In this document: in pieces, positions 56,604 to 64,000 of the stretch | Layout of the letters: every line of letters begins with the position of its first letter | Position numbering within the stretch: the first letter of the stretch is position 1 | From: Paenarthrobacter aurescens TC1 | GTDB lineage: Bacteria; Actinomycetota; Actinomycetes; Actinomycetales; Micrococcaceae | Direction: 5' to 3' | Length of the DNA stretch: 64,000 nucleotides | Assembly: GCA_000014925.1 (NCBI GenBank) | Contig: CP000474.1 | Span: forward strand, 1,860,001 to 1,924,000 | Notes under the pieces: model-generated | What the model saw: only the letters and a program-made list of their open reading frames with translations | What the model was told of the DNA's origin: nothing | The model's database searches: none | Program-made: the position numbers and the translations under genes

Positions 56604-57032
56604 CTACACCGTGAGGGTGGCATCCAGGGTGATCTCGATGCTGGCCAGAGCGCCGGAAACGGGGCAGCCGGTCTTTGCGTCCTCGGAAATACGGCGGAAG
56701 TCCTCTTCGGAGAGGCCCGGAACCTTCGCGGTCATGGTCAGGTGGCTGCCGGTGATGCCTGTGCCCGGAACGAAGGTAACGTCAGCCTTGGTCTGCACTT
56801 CCTCAGCGGTGAATCCTTCGCCGGCAAGGGCGTGGCTGAAGGCCATGGAGAAGCAAGCGGAGTGGGCAGCGGCGATCAGTTCTTCCGGGCTGGTTTTGCC
56901 GCCGGACTGTTCGGTCCGTGCCTTCCAAGTGACATCGAACGTGCCCAGTCCTGAGCTGTCCAGCGTTGTGTTGCCGGCGCCTTCAATCAGGTTGCCGTTC
57001 CAAACCGTGTGTGCGGTGCGTGTTGCTGCCAT
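56604..57032 (-). CDS. osmC: OsmC/Ohr-family peroxidase
   Basis: This 142-residue thiol peroxidase of the OsmC group reduces organic hydroperoxides. The peroxidatic Cys60 (HSACFSMAFS) and resolving Cys123 (TGCPVSGAL) are in the expected places. The pattern HTVWNGNLIEGAGNTTLDSSG fits the OsmC rather than Ohr subgroup. ATG 57032 has AAGGAG 8 nt upstream. Confidence 0.92.
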   Translation of the reverse strand: MAATRTAHTVWNGNLIEGAGNTTLDSSGLGTFDVTWKARTEQSGGKTSPEELIAAAHSACFSMAFSHALAGEGFTAEEVQTKADVTFVPGTGITGSHLTMTAKVPGLSEEDFRRISEDAKTGCPVSGALASIEITLDATLTV

Positions 57033-57153
57033 GTCCACTCCTTGGGGTCGTTGTGAGTCGGCAACCAGCCTTCGGCAGGTGCCACCGGGATCAATCCTAG
57101 GGATTTGCCTGCCGGACCGCACGGCCATTCCGCTGACAGTGGATTGTGACCCC

Positions 57154-57159
57154 TAGACT
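57154..57159 (+). promoter_or_regulatory. Leaderless -10 element of the VOC gene
   Basis: TAGACT ends 6 nt before ATG 57166. CTGACA (57133-57138) could be a -35 but is only 15 bp away. Confidence 0.45.
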
Positions 57160-57165
57160 GGCGAA

Positions 57166-57549
57166 ATGGATACCGAAAAACTCGCACCTGCCGGGCGCAA
57201 CCGGGGACCCAGAATCGCGTCCATCATGGTTAACGCCGCCGACGCTGCCCGCCTGTCAGCTTTCTGGTCGGAGCTGCTGGACATGCCCGTAGCAGCGGAA
57301 CATGAAGGTTACATCTGGCTTCGGCCGGCTGAACCGGGCCTGCCGCAACTGGCATTCCAACAAGTCTCCACACCCACCGAAGGGCGACGTCGCCTGCACC
57401 TGGACCTTCACGACGCAGATCCCTCAGCGCTGCGGCGCAAAGCTGAGACGTTGGGGGCTACTTTCGTGGAGGCGCACGACATCGGAGATTTCCACTGGGA
57501 CGTCATGCAGGATCCCGAGGGCAACGAATTTTGCATAGCCCAGGAGTAG
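57166..57549 (+). CDS. VOC-family (glyoxalase-like) protein
   Basis: This 127-residue protein has the vicinal-oxygen-chelate fold in its single-domain form: IMVNAADAARLSAFWSELLDMPV, RRRLHLDLHDADPSALRRKAETLGA, and a C-terminal QDPEGNEFCI motif. The DPEGNEF glutamate and the LHLDLH histidine would be metal ligands. Substrate unknown. Confidence 0.85.
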   Translation: MDTEKLAPAGRNRGPRIASIMVNAADAARLSAFWSELLDMPVAAEHEGYIWLRPAEPGLPQLAFQQVSTPTEGRRRLHLDLHDADPSALRRKAETLGATFVEAHDIGDFHWDVMQDPEGNEFCIAQE

Positions 57550-57592
57550 TCGCCTAAAGACAGCGTCGGAGAACATCAGTCCGTTAAAGTCA

Positions 57593-57634
57593 GCGGCCGT
57601 CCCGCACTGCCTTCAGGCAGAACAGGACGGCCGC
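57593..57634. terminator. Nested hairpin between VOC gene and membrane protein gene
   Basis: GCGGCCGTCC (57593-57602) pairs perfectly with GGACGGCCGC (57625-57634), and CTGCC/GGCAG (57607-57620) forms an inner stem. No T-run is present. It lies between two converging genes. Confidence 0.55.
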
Positions 57635-57670
57635 CGGTACCTAAGGAGCTACCTGGGATAGGGCCCCGGA

Positions 57671-58024
57671 TTAGTTCCAGAGGGTGGCGATCGCGATGTT
57701 GATCAATGCCAGGCCGCCCACTCCGTGGGCCAGGCCGGTAGACACCGGTTCGCCGTTCTTCACCTTGCGGGAGCCGATAACTGCGAGAACTGCTACGGCC
57801 ACACCAATGGCGAACTTGACGCCGAGCTTGAAGTAGTTGGGATCGGCGTCAGGCAGCAAGGGGAATACACCCATCATGGCGATGCCTGTGAGGAGCTGCA
57901 GGAAGGCGCCATCGCGCTGACGTGGGTGGACCGTCGGCGCCTTGAGGGTGGCGATCCAATAACCCACAATCATGGCTGCGCCGACGATGTGCAAGAACAC
58001 CAGGATGTTGAAGAGAATACTCAT
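57671..58024 (-). CDS. Small membrane protein of unknown function, 117 residues
   Basis: Four hydrophobic segments are predicted (about 2-25, 42-58, 67-86, 97-115). The start FNILVFLHIVGAAMIVGYWIATL has a conserved-looking histidine of the type seen in small heme or copper-related membrane proteins, but I cannot name a family. ATG 58024 is 6 nt from a TAAGCT -10. Confidence 0.75.
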   Translation of the reverse strand: MSILFNILVFLHIVGAAMIVGYWIATLKAPTVHPRQRDGAFLQLLTGIAMMGVFPLLPDADPNYFKLGVKFAIGVAVAVLAVIGSRKVKNGEPVSTGLAHGVGGLALINIAIATLWN

Positions 58025-58030
58025 GGCCCA

Positions 58031-58036
58031 AGCTTA
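58031..58036 (-). promoter_or_regulatory. Leaderless -10 element of the 117-residue membrane protein
   Basis: TAAGCT on the minus strand ends 6 nt before ATG 58024. Confidence 0.45.
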
Positions 58037-58097
58037 TCCAGTTGGTTCTACGTCCCGTAGCAAAGCCACGCTGATGCTGTCAGGTGCTTGGAAACAG

Positions 58098-58134
58098 AAA
58101 GGCAGGTTACCGGATTCCCGGTAACCTGCCTTTT
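58098..58134 (-). terminator. sucB terminator
   Basis: GGCAGGTTACCGG (58101-58113) pairs perfectly with CCGGTAACCTGCC (58118-58130) around ATTC, flanked by A-run and T-run. It lies 37 bp past the sucB stop on the minus strand. Confidence 0.88.
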
Positions 58135-58170
58135 GATACTGCAGTCAGTGCTGCTTATTGATGCAGGGTC

Positions 58171-59889
58171 TTAGAGACCGAGGTCTGCTTCGAAAGCGCC
58201 TTCTTCAAGGCGGGCCTTGAGGGTCTGCAGGAAGCGTCCGGCATCAGCACCGTCCACCAGGCGGTGGTCGTACGTGAGGGACAGGTACATCATGGAGCGG
58301 ATGGCGATCGAGTCGTCACCGTTTTCGTCGGCAACCACGACGGCGCGCTTGACGATCGCACCGGTTCCGAGAATGCCTACCTGCGGCTGGTTGATGATCG
58401 GGGTATCAAACAGTGCACCAACGGAGCCGATGTTGGTGATGCTGAACGTGCCACCGGACAGTTCGTCCGGGCCGATCTTGCCATCGCGGGTACGGCCTGC
58501 GACATCGGCGATCTTGCCGGCCAGGCCGGCGAGGTTCAGGTTGCCGGCGTCGGAAATGACGGGAACCAGTAGGCCCTTGTCAGTGTCGACGGCGATCGCC
58601 AGGTGTTCGGCGTTGTGGTAGGTGATTTCCTGCTTCGACTCGTCGTAAGCAGCGTTCAGCTTGGGGTGCTGCTTCAGGGCCTCGGCCACAGCCTTGGCGA
58701 TGAACGGCAGGAAGGTCAGCTTGACGCCGTTCTGGGCCTGGAACGAGTTCTTGGCCTTGAGGCGGAGCTTGGCGATCTTGGTCATGTCGACCTCGTGCAC
58801 CTGTGTCAGCTGAGTGGAGACCTCAAGGGACTCGCGCATGCGGCGGGCAATGACCTGACGGATACGCGGGGCCTTCTCAGTGGTGCCACGCAAGGAGGAT
58901 GGGACCACGGGGGCAGCGGCCTTGGCTGCCGGTGCTGCGGCCGGAGCAGCTGCAGCGGGGGCTGCGGCTGCCTGCTTTGCTTCCGCAGCAGCCAGAACAT
59001 CCTGCTTACGGATGCGGCCACCGACGCCGGTGCCGGAGACCGAAGCGATGTCCACGCCGTGCTGGTTGGCAAGCTTACGGACCAGGGGAGTGACGTAGCC
59101 GGATTCCGAAGAACCTTCAGCCGCGGGAGCAGCCGGAGCTGCGGCGGGAGCAGGCGCGGCTGCCGGAGCGGCCGGGGCGGGTGCAGCGGCCGGAGCAGCC
59201 GGAGCAGCAGCCGGGGCGGGTGCAGCAGCGGGAGCGGCCGGTGCCTCAGCCGCAGGTGCAGCCGGAGCGGGAGCAGATGCAGGCGCAGCTGCGCCGGAAC
59301 CGATGACGGCCAGAACGGAGCCAACCTCTGCTGTCTCGTCATCGCTGACACGGATTTCCTGCAGGGTGCCGGCAACCGGGGAAGGAATTTCGGTGTCTAC
59401 CTTGTCGGTGGAGACCTCGAGGAGCGGTTCGTCGACCTCCACGGTGTCGCCAACGGCCTTGAGCCAGCGGGTGACAGTACCTTCGGTGACGCTCTCGCCC
59501 AATGCCGGGAGGGTCACTTCGTGGCCTTCACCCGAAGCGGCGGGCGCTTCAGCTGCTGGTGCTTCTTCAGCGGCGGGGGCGGCAGGAGCTTCCTCGGCCG
59601 GTGCAGCCTGCTCTGCAGGGGCTTCCTCAGCTGCCGGAGCAGCTGAACCGGAGCCGTCGCCGATGCGGACCAAGGGGGCGCCCACTTCGGCCGTCTCGTC
59701 TTCAGCGACGAGGATTTCTTCGATGACGCCTGAGATCGGAGAAGGGATTTCGGTGTCTACTTTGTCGGTTGAAACCTCGAGCAACGGCTCGTCGATCTCT
59801 ACCCGGTCACCAACCTGCTTGAGCCAGCGGGTGACGGTTCCTTCGGTGACACTCTCACCGAGGGCGGGCAAGTTAACGGATTCAGACAT
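58171..59889 (-). CDS. sucB: Dihydrolipoamide acyltransferase (SucB/E2 type) with two lipoyl domains
   Basis: This 572-residue E2 carries two lipoyl domains with modifiable Lys43 and Lys163, exactly 120 residues apart and nearly identical in sequence. Pro/Ala linkers lead to an E3-binding domain ([17 protein letters not shown]) and the catalytic domain ending with [13 protein letters not shown]. In actinobacteria this protein is annotated as 2-oxoglutarate or shared 2-oxoacid dehydrogenase E2. ATG 59889 follows GGGGACG-type sequence and begins [14 protein letters not shown], the family start. It is downstream of lpdA, 112 bp away. Confidence 0.94.
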   Translation of the reverse strand: MSESVNLPALGESVTEGTVTRWLKQVGDRVEIDEPLLEVSTDKVDTEIPSPISGVIEEILVAEDETAEVGAPLVRIGDGSGSAAPAAEEAPAEQAAPAEEAPAAPAAEEAPAAEAPAASGEGHEVTLPALGESVTEGTVTRWLKAVGDTVEVDEPLLEVSTDKVDTEIPSPVAGTLQEIRVSDDETAEVGSVLAVIGSGAAAPASAPAPAAPAAEAPAAPAAAPAPAAAPAAPAAAPAPAAPAAAPAPAAAPAAPAAEGSSESGYVTPLVRKLANQHGVDIASVSGTGVGGRIRKQDVLAAAEAKQAAAAPAAAAPAAAPAAKAAAPVVPSSLRGTTEKAPRIRQVIARRMRESLEVSTQLTQVHEVDMTKIAKLRLKAKNSFQAQNGVKLTFLPFIAKAVAEALKQHPKLNAAYDESKQEITYHNAEHLAIAVDTDKGLLVPVISDAGNLNLAGLAGKIADVAGRTRDGKIGPDELSGGTFSITNIGSVGALFDTPIINQPQVGILGTGAIVKRAVVVADENGDDSIAIRSMMYLSLTYDHRLVDGADAGRFLQTLKARLEEGAFEADLGL

Positions 59890-60001
59890 GTCGTCCCCGT
59901 TCTCCTTATTGATCTTTGTGCGGATGAATTCTGCTGGTCCGGATCGGGTGCATGCGGCATATTCCGCCGCATGCACCCGATCCGTTGGGTCTTGGTAAGA
60001 C

Positions 60002-61384
60002 TTAGCCGTGGAGTGCCTTGCCCGCGAGGGCAAGGTGGGCTTCGCCCAGGCTTTCGTTCTGGGTGGGGTGGGCGTGGACCAGCTGGGCCACGTCCTCCGG
60101 GTAGGCTTCCCAGTTCACGATCAGCTGGGCTTCACCGATCTGCTCGCCCATGCGGGAGCCGATCATGTGGATGCCAACCACGGGGCCATCCTTCTGGCGT
60201 ACGAGCTTGACGATGCCACCGGTGCCGAGGATTGAGCTCTTGCCGTTGCCGGCAAGGTTGTATTCCTGGGTCTGCACCTGGTCGTCGCCGAACTTCTCCT
60301 TGGCGGCTTTTTCTGTGTAGCCCACCGTGGCGATTTCAGGTTCGCAGTAGGTGACCTTGGGGATGTTGATGTCCTCGACGATTGCCGGGTTCAGGCCGGC
60401 GATTTCCTCGGCGACGAAGATTCCCTGCTGGTAGCCGCGGTGCGCGAGCTGGACGCCGGGGACGATGTCGCCGACGGCGTAGATGTTGCCAACGCCGGTG
60501 TGGAGGCGTTCGTTGGTGATGACGAAGCCACGGTCGATGGTGATGCCTGCTTCTTCGTAACCAAGGTTGGCGGTCACCGGACCGCGGCCAACGGCTACGA
60601 GCAGGAGGTCGGCTTCGAACGTCTGGCCATCAACCAAGGTGACCTTGACGCCGTCGTCGTTCTGCTCAACGCCCTGGAAGAAGATGCCGGTGGTGAACTT
60701 GATGCCGCGCTTCTTGAAGGCACGCTCAAGGTTCTTGACGATCGAGGCGTCCTCGTTGGGAACCAAGGAGGGGAGGCCCTCAATGATGGTGACGTCCACG
60801 CCGAAGGACTTCCAGACGGACGCGAACTCGACGCCGATGACGCCGCCGCCCAGGACGATGGCGCTCTTGGGGATGTAGTCCATGGTGAGGGCTTGGTCCG
60901 AGGTGATGACCTTGCCGCCGATTTCCAAGCCGGGAAGTGAACGGGAGTACGAACCCGTGGCCAGGACGATGTTCTTGCCCGTATAGGAGGTGCCGTTCAC
61001 GACGACAGTGTTGTTGCCCTGAAGCTTGCCTTCACCCTCGATGACGGTGATGCCCTTGGACTTGATCAGTCCTTGGAGGCCCTTGAACTTACCGGCGATG
61101 ATGCCGTCCTTGTACGCGTTCACGGCCGACATGTCGATGCTGTCGAGCGTGACATTCACGCCGTACTTGGCGGAATCCCGTGCGTGGTCGGCCAGTTCGG
61201 CCGAGTGCAGGAGTGCCTTGGTGGGGATACAACCGTTGTGCAGGCAGGTTCCGCCGAGCTTTGCCTTTTCCACAAGGCCAACGGTGAACCCAAGCTGTAC
61301 GGCCCGCAGGGCAGTGGCGTAGCCGCCGCTGCCGCCACCGAGTACCAGGATGTCGAATTCTTGCGCAGTTGCCTGATCGGCCAC
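60002..61384 (-). CDS. lpdA: Dihydrolipoamide dehydrogenase (E3)
   Basis: This 460-residue flavoprotein reoxidises lipoyl groups of SucB and other E2 proteins. The FAD motif GGGSGGYA is near 16-23, and the redox disulfide is Cys47-Cys52 ([13 protein letters not shown]). The second nucleotide site ([11 protein letters not shown]) and the C-terminal His-Glu pair in HAHPTQNE are present. The GTG at 61384 has AGGGAGCG upstream and gives the usual start. It reads in the same direction as sucB. Confidence 0.96.
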   Translation of the reverse strand: MADQATAQEFDILVLGGGSGGYATALRAVQLGFTVGLVEKAKLGGTCLHNGCIPTKALLHSAELADHARDSAKYGVNVTLDSIDMSAVNAYKDGIIAGKFKGLQGLIKSKGITVIEGEGKLQGNNTVVVNGTSYTGKNIVLATGSYSRSLPGLEIGGKVITSDQALTMDYIPKSAIVLGGGVIGVEFASVWKSFGVDVTIIEGLPSLVPNEDASIVKNLERAFKKRGIKFTTGIFFQGVEQNDDGVKVTLVDGQTFEADLLLVAVGRGPVTANLGYEEAGITIDRGFVITNERLHTGVGNIYAVGDIVPGVQLAHRGYQQGIFVAEEIAGLNPAIVEDINIPKVTYCEPEIATVGYTEKAAKEKFGDDQVQTQEYNLAGNGKSSILGTGGIVKLVRQKDGPVVGIHMIGSRMGEQIGEAQLIVNWEAYPEDVAQLVHAHPTQNESLGEAHLALAGKALHG

Positions 61385-61682
61385 TAAAACGCTCCCTCGC
61401 GTGAATGATGACACGGGACTGCGTGCCATCTGGTCTTTGGAACTTGTTCTGCCGTGATTATGCCAGCACCTAAGTTCTCTTGCATTTGTGACTATCGAGT
61501 TCACCTTAGCGAACCACCTACCCATGCTCCACCCTCTGCGGGCGTTTGTGGAGCGCTTGTGTCGAGACTCACGTTCCCTTGTGACACAGCGCTACACCCC
61601 GCATAATTCCGGGGTTGCGCCGGCCGCCGCCGAGGAACCGGCAAGGGGCCTGCGCAACCCGGAAGGGCATGGGGGAGCGGTG
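61385..61682. other. Intergenic region between pepA and lpdA
   Basis: This 298-bp gap holds a hairpin after pepA (61607-61664) and a possible lpdA -10, CATAAT on the minus strand at 61457-61462. No -35, no gene and no other repeat was recognised. Confidence 0.5.
61607..61664 (-). terminator. pepA terminator-like hairpin
   Basis: TTCCGGGGTTGCGC (61607-61620) pairs with GCGCAACCCGGAA (61652-61664) with one bulge. It lies 19 bp past the pepA stop on the minus strand and is followed by AATTAT. Confidence 0.6.
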
Positions 61683-63206
61683 CTAGGCGGAGACCGCCAA
61701 GAGATCCTCAGCGTAGGCAACCAGGGTGCGGACGGTGCATCCGGTTCCCTGCTTGGGCGTGTAACCATACGGGGCGCCGTTGTTGAACGACGGGCCGGCG
61801 ATATCAACGTGGGCCCACGGGATCTGCTGGCCGTCGTCGTTCTTGCCCACGAATTCACGAAGGAAGACAGCTGCGGTCATCATGCCGCCGTTGCGCTCAC
61901 CGATGTTGGCGAGGTCCGCAACCTGCGAGTCCAGGCTGGGCCGGAGTTCTTCGGGGAGCGGCATCGGCCACACCAGTTCGCCCGCCCTGTCGGCCGCCGA
62001 CTTCAGCGCTGCCGTGACGGAATCGGATCCCATGACGCCGGCAGTGCGCAACCCGAGGGCGATGAGCTGCGCGCCGGTCAGGGTTGCGACGTCAATGATG
62101 GCGTCCGGCTTCTCCAAGCTGGCAGCAACGATGCCGTCGGCCATCACCAAACGCCCCTCAGCGTCTGTGTTCAGAACCTCAACAGTCTTGCCGCCGTAAA
62201 TGGTGAATACGTCAGCAGGCCGCGCTGCGGCACCGGAGGGCATGTTCTCCGCGATGCAGAGCCAGGCAGTTGCCTTCAGGGGCAGGCCAAGGGAGGCGAT
62301 GGCCAGGACCGTGTTAAGTACGACGGCGGCACCCGCCATGTCGCTCTTCATGTCGCCCATGCCGAGGGCCGGCTTAATGGAAATGCCGCCGGTGTCGAAA
62401 GTGATGCCCTTGCCCACGAGTGCAATCTTCTTTGTGGCCTTGGCGGGGGCGTATTCCACCTTGACGAGGCGCGGTTGGCGGGTGGACCCCTTGCCGACGC
62501 CGAGAATACCTCCGAAGCCTTCCTTTTCCAGGCGCTTTTCATCCCAGACCGTGATTTTGACCGGAAGGCCCTTGGCGAGTTCCTTGGCGGACTCGGCGAA
62601 CGACTCGGGATAAAGGTGGCTCGGCGGCTGGTTGACCAGGGTGCGGGTGGTGTTCACGGCACGAGCGAGGACAATCGCCCGATCAAATGCCGGTTGGGCA
62701 GACTTGGCTTCGACATCTGAGAAAATCAGGGCCTTGGCTACTGGTGCCTTCAGTCCATCCTTGCTGGAACGGTGCTCTGTGTAGGAGTACGCGCCCAGGG
62801 CGGCTCCTTCGGCGACGGCTGCGACATCGGCGAGGGTCGCCGTCGGAAGGGCCAAGGTGACCGAAGAGGTACCGGCAAGCTGGCGCACAGCGGATCCCGC
62901 CGCACGCCGCAGCGCTTCTTCGCTGAGGCTGCCGTCATCGGACAGCTTCCCGACGCCGGCAAGAACAAGAATCCCGGAGCCTGTTTCCGGAAGGCCCGGA
63001 AGGCGGTGCGCCTGGTCTGCTGCGCCGGTGATCCCCAAAAGCTGCAAGGAACCCGCAAGGGATTCGGCGGCCTTCGCGCTCAGCGGGTTGGAAAGCAATA
63101 CCGGCCCGTCCGCGCCTTGCGCGACGCCAATCACCAGCGCGTCGCTGGGGGACTTTTTCAGGTCCTTGGCGATGATGCCCAGGATGATGTCAGTAGTCTT
63201 GACCAC
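61683..63206 (-). CDS. pepA: Leucyl aminopeptidase, M17 family
   Basis: This 507-residue two-metal peptidase removes N-terminal residues from peptides. The N-terminal macro-like domain precedes the catalytic part, where GKGITFDTGGISIKP, MKSDMAGAA and NTDAEGRLVMAD supply the lysine and acidic metal ligands. It begins at GTG 63206. With the tricorn homologue it would complete intracellular peptide breakdown. Confidence 0.95.
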   Translation of the reverse strand: MVKTTDIILGIIAKDLKKSPSDALVIGVAQGADGPVLLSNPLSAKAAESLAGSLQLLGITGAADQAHRLPGLPETGSGILVLAGVGKLSDDGSLSEEALRRAAGSAVRQLAGTSSVTLALPTATLADVAAVAEGAALGAYSYTEHRSSKDGLKAPVAKALIFSDVEAKSAQPAFDRAIVLARAVNTTRTLVNQPPSHLYPESFAESAKELAKGLPVKITVWDEKRLEKEGFGGILGVGKGSTRQPRLVKVEYAPAKATKKIALVGKGITFDTGGISIKPALGMGDMKSDMAGAAVVLNTVLAIASLGLPLKATAWLCIAENMPSGAAARPADVFTIYGGKTVEVLNTDAEGRLVMADGIVAASLEKPDAIIDVATLTGAQLIALGLRTAGVMGSDSVTAALKSAADRAGELVWPMPLPEELRPSLDSQVADLANIGERNGGMMTAAVFLREFVGKNDDGQQIPWAHVDIAGPSFNNGAPYGYTPKQGTGCTVRTLVAYAEDLLAVSA

Positions 63207-63551
63207 GAGGATGTGTCCTCACTTCTCTCTGCATTGCATGGCGGGGCCGCATGTTTGGCGGCCTGCCCCGGTACGCCCCCGACGTCTTCTTGCGACGGTG
63301 GCCTTGGTCTTCAGGTCCAGCGTCGCAAAAGGGCGCCGGCCCGTTTCGATCGTAGTCTCTAGAACGCTGCGGACGGCAATTAAATGAGAGCTGCGGCACA
63401 TCAGGGGCAGGAATGCCCCTTGGCCGCCCAGCGTTGTATGGATTAATAGAGTCCCGCCGCCAAGCAAGTGCCCAGCGATGTTATGTCGCCGGGTGTCATG
63501 TGCTGGGTACCGGAACCTCCCCGAACTTTGTCATTGCGAAAGGAACACGCC
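63207..63551. other. Intergenic region between divergent pepA and PAC2 genes
   Basis: This 345-bp gap separates two divergently transcribed genes, so it must hold both promoters. I see AT-rich GATTAATAGAGT (63441-63452), a possible -10 region for the + gene, and AAAGGA before its start. No gene, long repeat or hairpin of note was found. Confidence 0.45.
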
Positions 63552-64000
63552 GTGTTTGAACGGATATCCGGCTCCCTCCTGGACCCCGAATCGCTGTACG
63601 CGCGAAACATCGAGACCTTCCACAGCCCCGAGCTTCGCGGGTTGAACATGGTCATGGGATTCACGGGCTTTGCCGATGCCGGTCACGTGGTCCGGCAGAT
63701 CAATGCGGAACTGTTGGACGAACTGGGCGCCGAGGTGGTGGCCATGTTCGATGCCGACCAACTCATCGACTACCGTTCCAGGAGGCCCCACATCAGCTTT
63801 GTGGAGGACCATCTGCAGGACTATCAGGCGCCAAAGCTCGGGCTGTACAAGCTGAACGACGGTCTCGGCCAACCTTTCCTGTTGCTTGCCGGCTTCGAGC
63901 CCGACCTGCAGTGGGAGCGCTTCTCGCGTGCCGTCGTCGGAATCGTGGAAGAACTCGACGTCAACCTGGTGACCTGGATCCATTCCATCCCCATGCCCGT
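63552..64000 (+). CDS. PAC2-family protein, partial (runs off right edge)
   Basis: The first 149 residues of a PAC2 (proteasome assembly chaperone) family protein are visible: MFERISGSLLDPESLYARN, GFTGFADAGHVVRQI, DYRSRRP and LLLAGFEPDLQWERF. Bacterial members are common in actinobacteria, where they may relate to the proteasome system. The start is GTG 63552, with AAAGGA upstream; the stop is beyond the window. Function is inferred from family only. Confidence 0.88.
   Translation, partial: MFERISGSLLDPESLYARNIETFHSPELRGLNMVMGFTGFADAGHVVRQINAELLDELGAEVVAMFDADQLIDYRSRRPHISFVEDHLQDYQAPKLGLYKLNDGLGQPFLLLAGFEPDLQWERFSRAVVGIVEELDVNLVTWIHSIPMP

Noticed and set aside
1..64000. CRISPR arrays, tRNA, rRNA
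   Set aside because: No regularly spaced repeats or tRNA-like or rRNA-like sequence was recognised by eye; short RNAs could have been missed.

Overview
The window is a high-GC chromosomal segment of an actinobacterium, most likely family Micrococcaceae (Arthrobacter/Paenarthrobacter type). The clues are the actinobacterial division cluster order with sepF-yggT-divIVA, a MurE that lacks the diaminopimelate-recognition arginine (lysine-type wall), the GlnA1/GlnA2/GlnE set with a GlnR-type box, polyphosphate glucokinase, a DUF4191 protein beside lipA, and many leaderless genes. The genus is inferred from gene content and order, not from a marker gene.

Bases 1-20.7k: the dcw cluster, all on + and tightly packed with 4-8 bp overlaps: rsmH, ftsL-like, ftsI, murE, murF, mraY, murD, ftsW, murG, murC, ftsQ, ftsZ, pgeF, yggS, sepF, yggT, divIVA, then lspA and rluD. 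These genes make lipid II, build and position the divisome, and direct polar growth. Bases 20.8-31.3k hold dnaE, a flavin reductase, a membrane protein, hisD, nrdR with candidate NrdR boxes, an SDR, ppgK, map, a 54-residue protein and panB. Bases 31.5-38.7k hold glnA2, glnE, a sulfatase, a GNAT, a tiny HTH regulator with two identical-architecture operators over its promoter, and a hypothetical protein.

Bases 38,818-45,345: a ~6.5 kb integrative element inserted in the 3' end of glnA (GlnA1). It is bounded by a perfect 25-bp direct repeat of the glnA 3' end. It carries a tyrosine integrase beside glnA, an excisionase-like HTH protein at the far end, matching TGCGGAC repeat pairs at both ends, three intact lipoprotein genes and one remnant, a GNAT gene whose 5' end was replaced by an IS3-family element, and an HTH gene fragment. 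Base composition is visibly lower in GC than the flanks. The element supplies glnA with a new stop codon and a new terminator, so glnA stays intact.

Bases 45.3-64k: glnA1 under a near-perfect GlnR site, an RDD protein, DUF4191, lipA, lipB, a Ser/Thr kinase with a 9-bp repeat at its start, a TIGR01777 epimerase, a tricorn protease homologue, an OsmC protein, a VOC protein, a small membrane protein, then sucB (two lipoyl domains), lpdA and pepA on the minus strand, and the start of a PAC2 protein running off the right edge. LipB and LipA make the lipoyl cofactor that SucB carries and LpdA reoxidises, so this region is a lipoylation/2-oxoacid dehydrogenase neighbourhood. No rRNA, tRNA or CRISPR array was seen.
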